From Adineta ricciae (taxonomy: Eukaryota; Rotifera; Eurotatoria; Adinetida; Adinetidae), in NCBI GenBank assembly GCA_905250025.1, contig CAJNOJ010000002.1, positions 62,001 through 126,000 of the forward strand: 64,000 nucleotides of DNA. The letters run 5' to 3'. Below the pieces are notes generated by a model. That model was given only the letters and a program-made list of their open reading frames with translations, did no database searches and was not told the DNA's origin. This document shows positions 61,681 through 64,000 of this stretch, piece by piece; within the stretch, counting starts at the first letter, position 1; each line of letters starts with the position of its first letter. The translations under genes and the position numbers were made by a program.

Positions 61681-63265
61681 TCATAAATTTGTTACGGACA
61701 TGCGCTGTCGGCAAATCGGACATATTCGAGTTATTAACAACCAGTTAGTCACACATTCTGGATGAAATAGATGTCCACATTGTAGTTTTTTCAATTGTTC
61801 ATTCGCTTCGAAATTTGATCGACATATGGCGCTGAAAAGAAAAATAACGAATATAATCAGACGTATGACTTCAGTCTTACCAGTCAGTTTGATTAAATTG
61901 ATCGGACTCCTGTCCGAATGAGATCGTAGGTAATGCATCAATATTTTCTTGTGATGCTGGTGGGTTCGTATTGATTGTCATTGGCGCTGCGGACAGCCAT
62001 CCCTTCAACATAATTTCAATCAAAATACTTTCAAGACCTATTCATCCTACTCGAAGCGATTCCAGCAATGGCACAGTGATCGATGCAGGTAAACAATAAC
62101 TTAAAATAACTCCGAAAAACACTCCTAAACAGCATAATACACAAATCAATGGAATGGCGATCAATGGCGATAGGATTCGAATCCATTCCCAAATCAACAG
62201 TACTCGATACAATTCCGGTGCATCTGCTCGACACGGTTGGCCTGATCGTGGTTGAAACAAAAATAAAGCTCCGACAGAAAAATAATAAATCACAGCAATG
62301 GCACCCAAATAGTTTACGATATATTGTACAGCGTAATAGCGAATGTAAATTTGTCGCCCACGGTTCAATCGCAGGCATAACTGACTAATAGTTAAATTTA
62401 CTATATGAATAATGGTGGTGCAACCGAAGAGAATTAAACCAACAAACGCATATGACTTCAACGGTGATCTCAGATACAGATCTTCGCTGTTATTGTATAT
62501 ACATGTTGATTGTTCGACGCCTTTCATGGCTGTTGTCACTGTTCCGATGTAGGTTAAATTGATAGCAAGGACGAAAACAAGGATAAAGCATTCGACAATG
62601 AATGAACGTCGAACTGGTAGTTCGGGTTTGGTCGGTGGAATGAGGATGAGTAGCCATGTACTCAAACAAACAATACCAAGACAAAAACGTATCGATTCAC
62701 AATCAGTAATCGCATTTGCTCCTGGCGAAAATGAGTATCCGGTTCCAACACATACAGGAATGAGTTTGAAAAACACGAAAAAGCCTCGTAAAGCCGAAGC
62801 ACTCCGCAATTGTGCAAGTTTTTCTTCTTCACTTAAGCTCGAATTTCTCGGAGTTACATTCCGAATGAAAAGAAGAAGAATAATTGTTAAATCAATAAAA
62901 TAAAATATTAATAAGCATATCGATGTTATAGCCAAACGATTTGACATTTGACAGGCATGTTTGCTTGTTGTTAAACCAATCAATAGAAGTGTAATGTCAA
63001 TAATACGATAGAATAAATGAAGTGAACTTCCAGATAATAACCGATCAACTTTGGTAAATGTGTTAATCCATGTTGAATCCTCAGTTTCTGGAAGTGATGG
63101 TGATGATAATTGTGTTGTGATAGGAATAGCAGATGAGGTACTAGTCGGGGTCACACGATTTTCACCAGCACGGTCCGCATTTGGGTGGTAAACAGTTGTG
63201 AAATGTGAGAGAATACGGTTGACGCCACCGCCTGACCCGCCACTATCGATGGGCGCTGTCGACAT
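61681..63265 (-). CDS. multi-TM RING-H2 ubiquitin ligase
   Basis: Exons 62051-63265, 61881-62002 and 61681-61831; phases 0 and 2 close at 495 residues. A Ser/Thr/Pro-rich cytosolic N-terminus of ~75 residues is followed by about nine hydrophobic segments from ~80 to 400 (for example LFYRIIDITLLLIGL, CLGIVCLSTWLLILI, PLICVLCCLGVFFGVIL). After a polar linker comes a C-terminal RING-H2: CAIC then QCGHLFHPEC and ICPIC, with the C3H2C3 spacing complete; intron 2 splits the first Cys codon. This domain order suggests a membrane-embedded E3 ligase, probably in the endomembrane system. It is not one of the well-known human families I can name with confidence. Confidence 0.82.
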
Positions 63266-64000
63266 TTGTTATACTTATTACAGATGATAATCGAACGAAG
63301 AATGCGAAATAGCTAATAAGAGAAAAAAGTGCGAAAAATGTAAATAAATAAATGGTAGATTCTATTTGATTTCACGCTCATGCGAGTATTTATTGGCCAA
63401 TTGATTATATGAAGAAGAAAGCACTAGATATTAATCGTTTGTTTTCATTTTGCCACGAAATACAATGCGAAAAAAAGCAAAACAGAGTGCTCACTATCTT
63501 CTAAATGGATAAATATAACTTCTTTTCTACGTATTACATCACTATTATTGTTTTATTTTGTACCCAACAATACGAAGAGTGAGGTGATTCACCGAAACTA
63601 TCTAGTCACACATCTTCTTAATTGTTTTTTTGTCTTAGAAGAATGTTAAACGTACTTCAATTTATATTGTTTGTGACTTGTGAAATAAAAAGGTGAAAAT
63701 GCGTTGCATTTTATATTGAAGTAACAGTTGAGGAAGAAAATAGAAAAAAAATATATCGGAACGGAAGCTGAGAAATGCAAATGCTAATAGGCGTTTGTAC
63801 TGTACCAATCACGTGAGTAGAAAAGAGGGCATTGGTGTCGTCATTTAATGTTTATTCAAACAAGATGAGCACGTGTAGTTCATTTTCATTCGATTTTGAT
63901 TCAGAAACTCGGATAAGTGCTACGATAGTTTGAGTATCATTATCAATGAAAAGCAAAGATATGTGAAAACATTTCGTTATTTATAGCGCTGTCTGTTCAA
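63266..64000. other. upstream of the RING gene, right edge
   Basis: 735 bp, AT-rich. It includes the RING gene's promoter. No coding exon recognised. Confidence 0.5.

Noticed and set aside
1-64000. tRNA, rRNA genes and CRISPR arrays
   Set aside because: No convincing tRNA arms, rRNA core sequence or regularly spaced repeats were seen by eye.

Overview
The window reads as nuclear DNA of a small, intron-rich, AT-rich animal genome. Nearly every recognisable gene is metazoan (COX10, PP2A B subunit, RPLP2, TRABID, p38-type MAPK, TOP1, a rhodopsin-class receptor, a FERM/PDZ/PTP protein, tuberin, MED4). Genes are cut by many introns of about 40-60 nt with canonical GT..AG ends. Tandem copies, a bacterial-looking single-exon enzyme and short intergenic spaces fit a bdelloid rotifer best. 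That assignment is an inference with moderate confidence; no rRNA or species marker is present. I rebuilt gene models by splicing in every case, and the exon phases close for all multi-exon models reported as confident.

Layout. 1-10 kb: end of COX10 (+), FAD synthase (-), PP2A regulatory B55 (-), ribosomal P2 (+), TRABID/ZRANB1 deubiquitinase (+). 10-18 kb: a small one-TM protein (-), then a tandem pair of p38-like MAPK genes (+). The second copy keeps the exon plan but has lost the catalytic motifs. 18-26.5 kb: a small orphan gene (-), DNA topoisomerase I (-) and a neuropeptide-type GPCR (+). 28-33.5 kb is an accessory stretch: a His-rich protein, a two-TM CD225-like protein, a secreted protein made of repeated exons, and a candidate amidated neuropeptide precursor. 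34-43.6 kb: an LmbE/PIG-L deacetylase of bacterial type (-) and a 30-exon PTPN13-like phosphatase (-). 43.6-47 kb: a gene-poor stretch carrying a 241-bp piggyBac-type miniature element. 47-49.5 kb: a divergent pair of Ly6/three-finger genes and a coiled-coil protein. 50.6-57.6 kb: tuberin/TSC2 (-) with an unrelated gene nested in an intron on the opposite strand. 58-64 kb: MED4 (+), an aldo-keto reductase (+), a small orphan (-) and a multi-TM RING-H2 ligase (-).

There is no operon logic; neighbours are mostly unrelated housekeeping genes. Links that do exist are within families: the MAPK pair, the Ly6 pair, and the repeated exons of the secreted protein. The items most worth a second look are the MAPK pseudokinase, the exon-duplication gene, the candidate neuropeptide, the altered WPD loop in the phosphatase, a 24-nt candidate intron in TSC2, and the horizontally acquired-looking LmbE gene.
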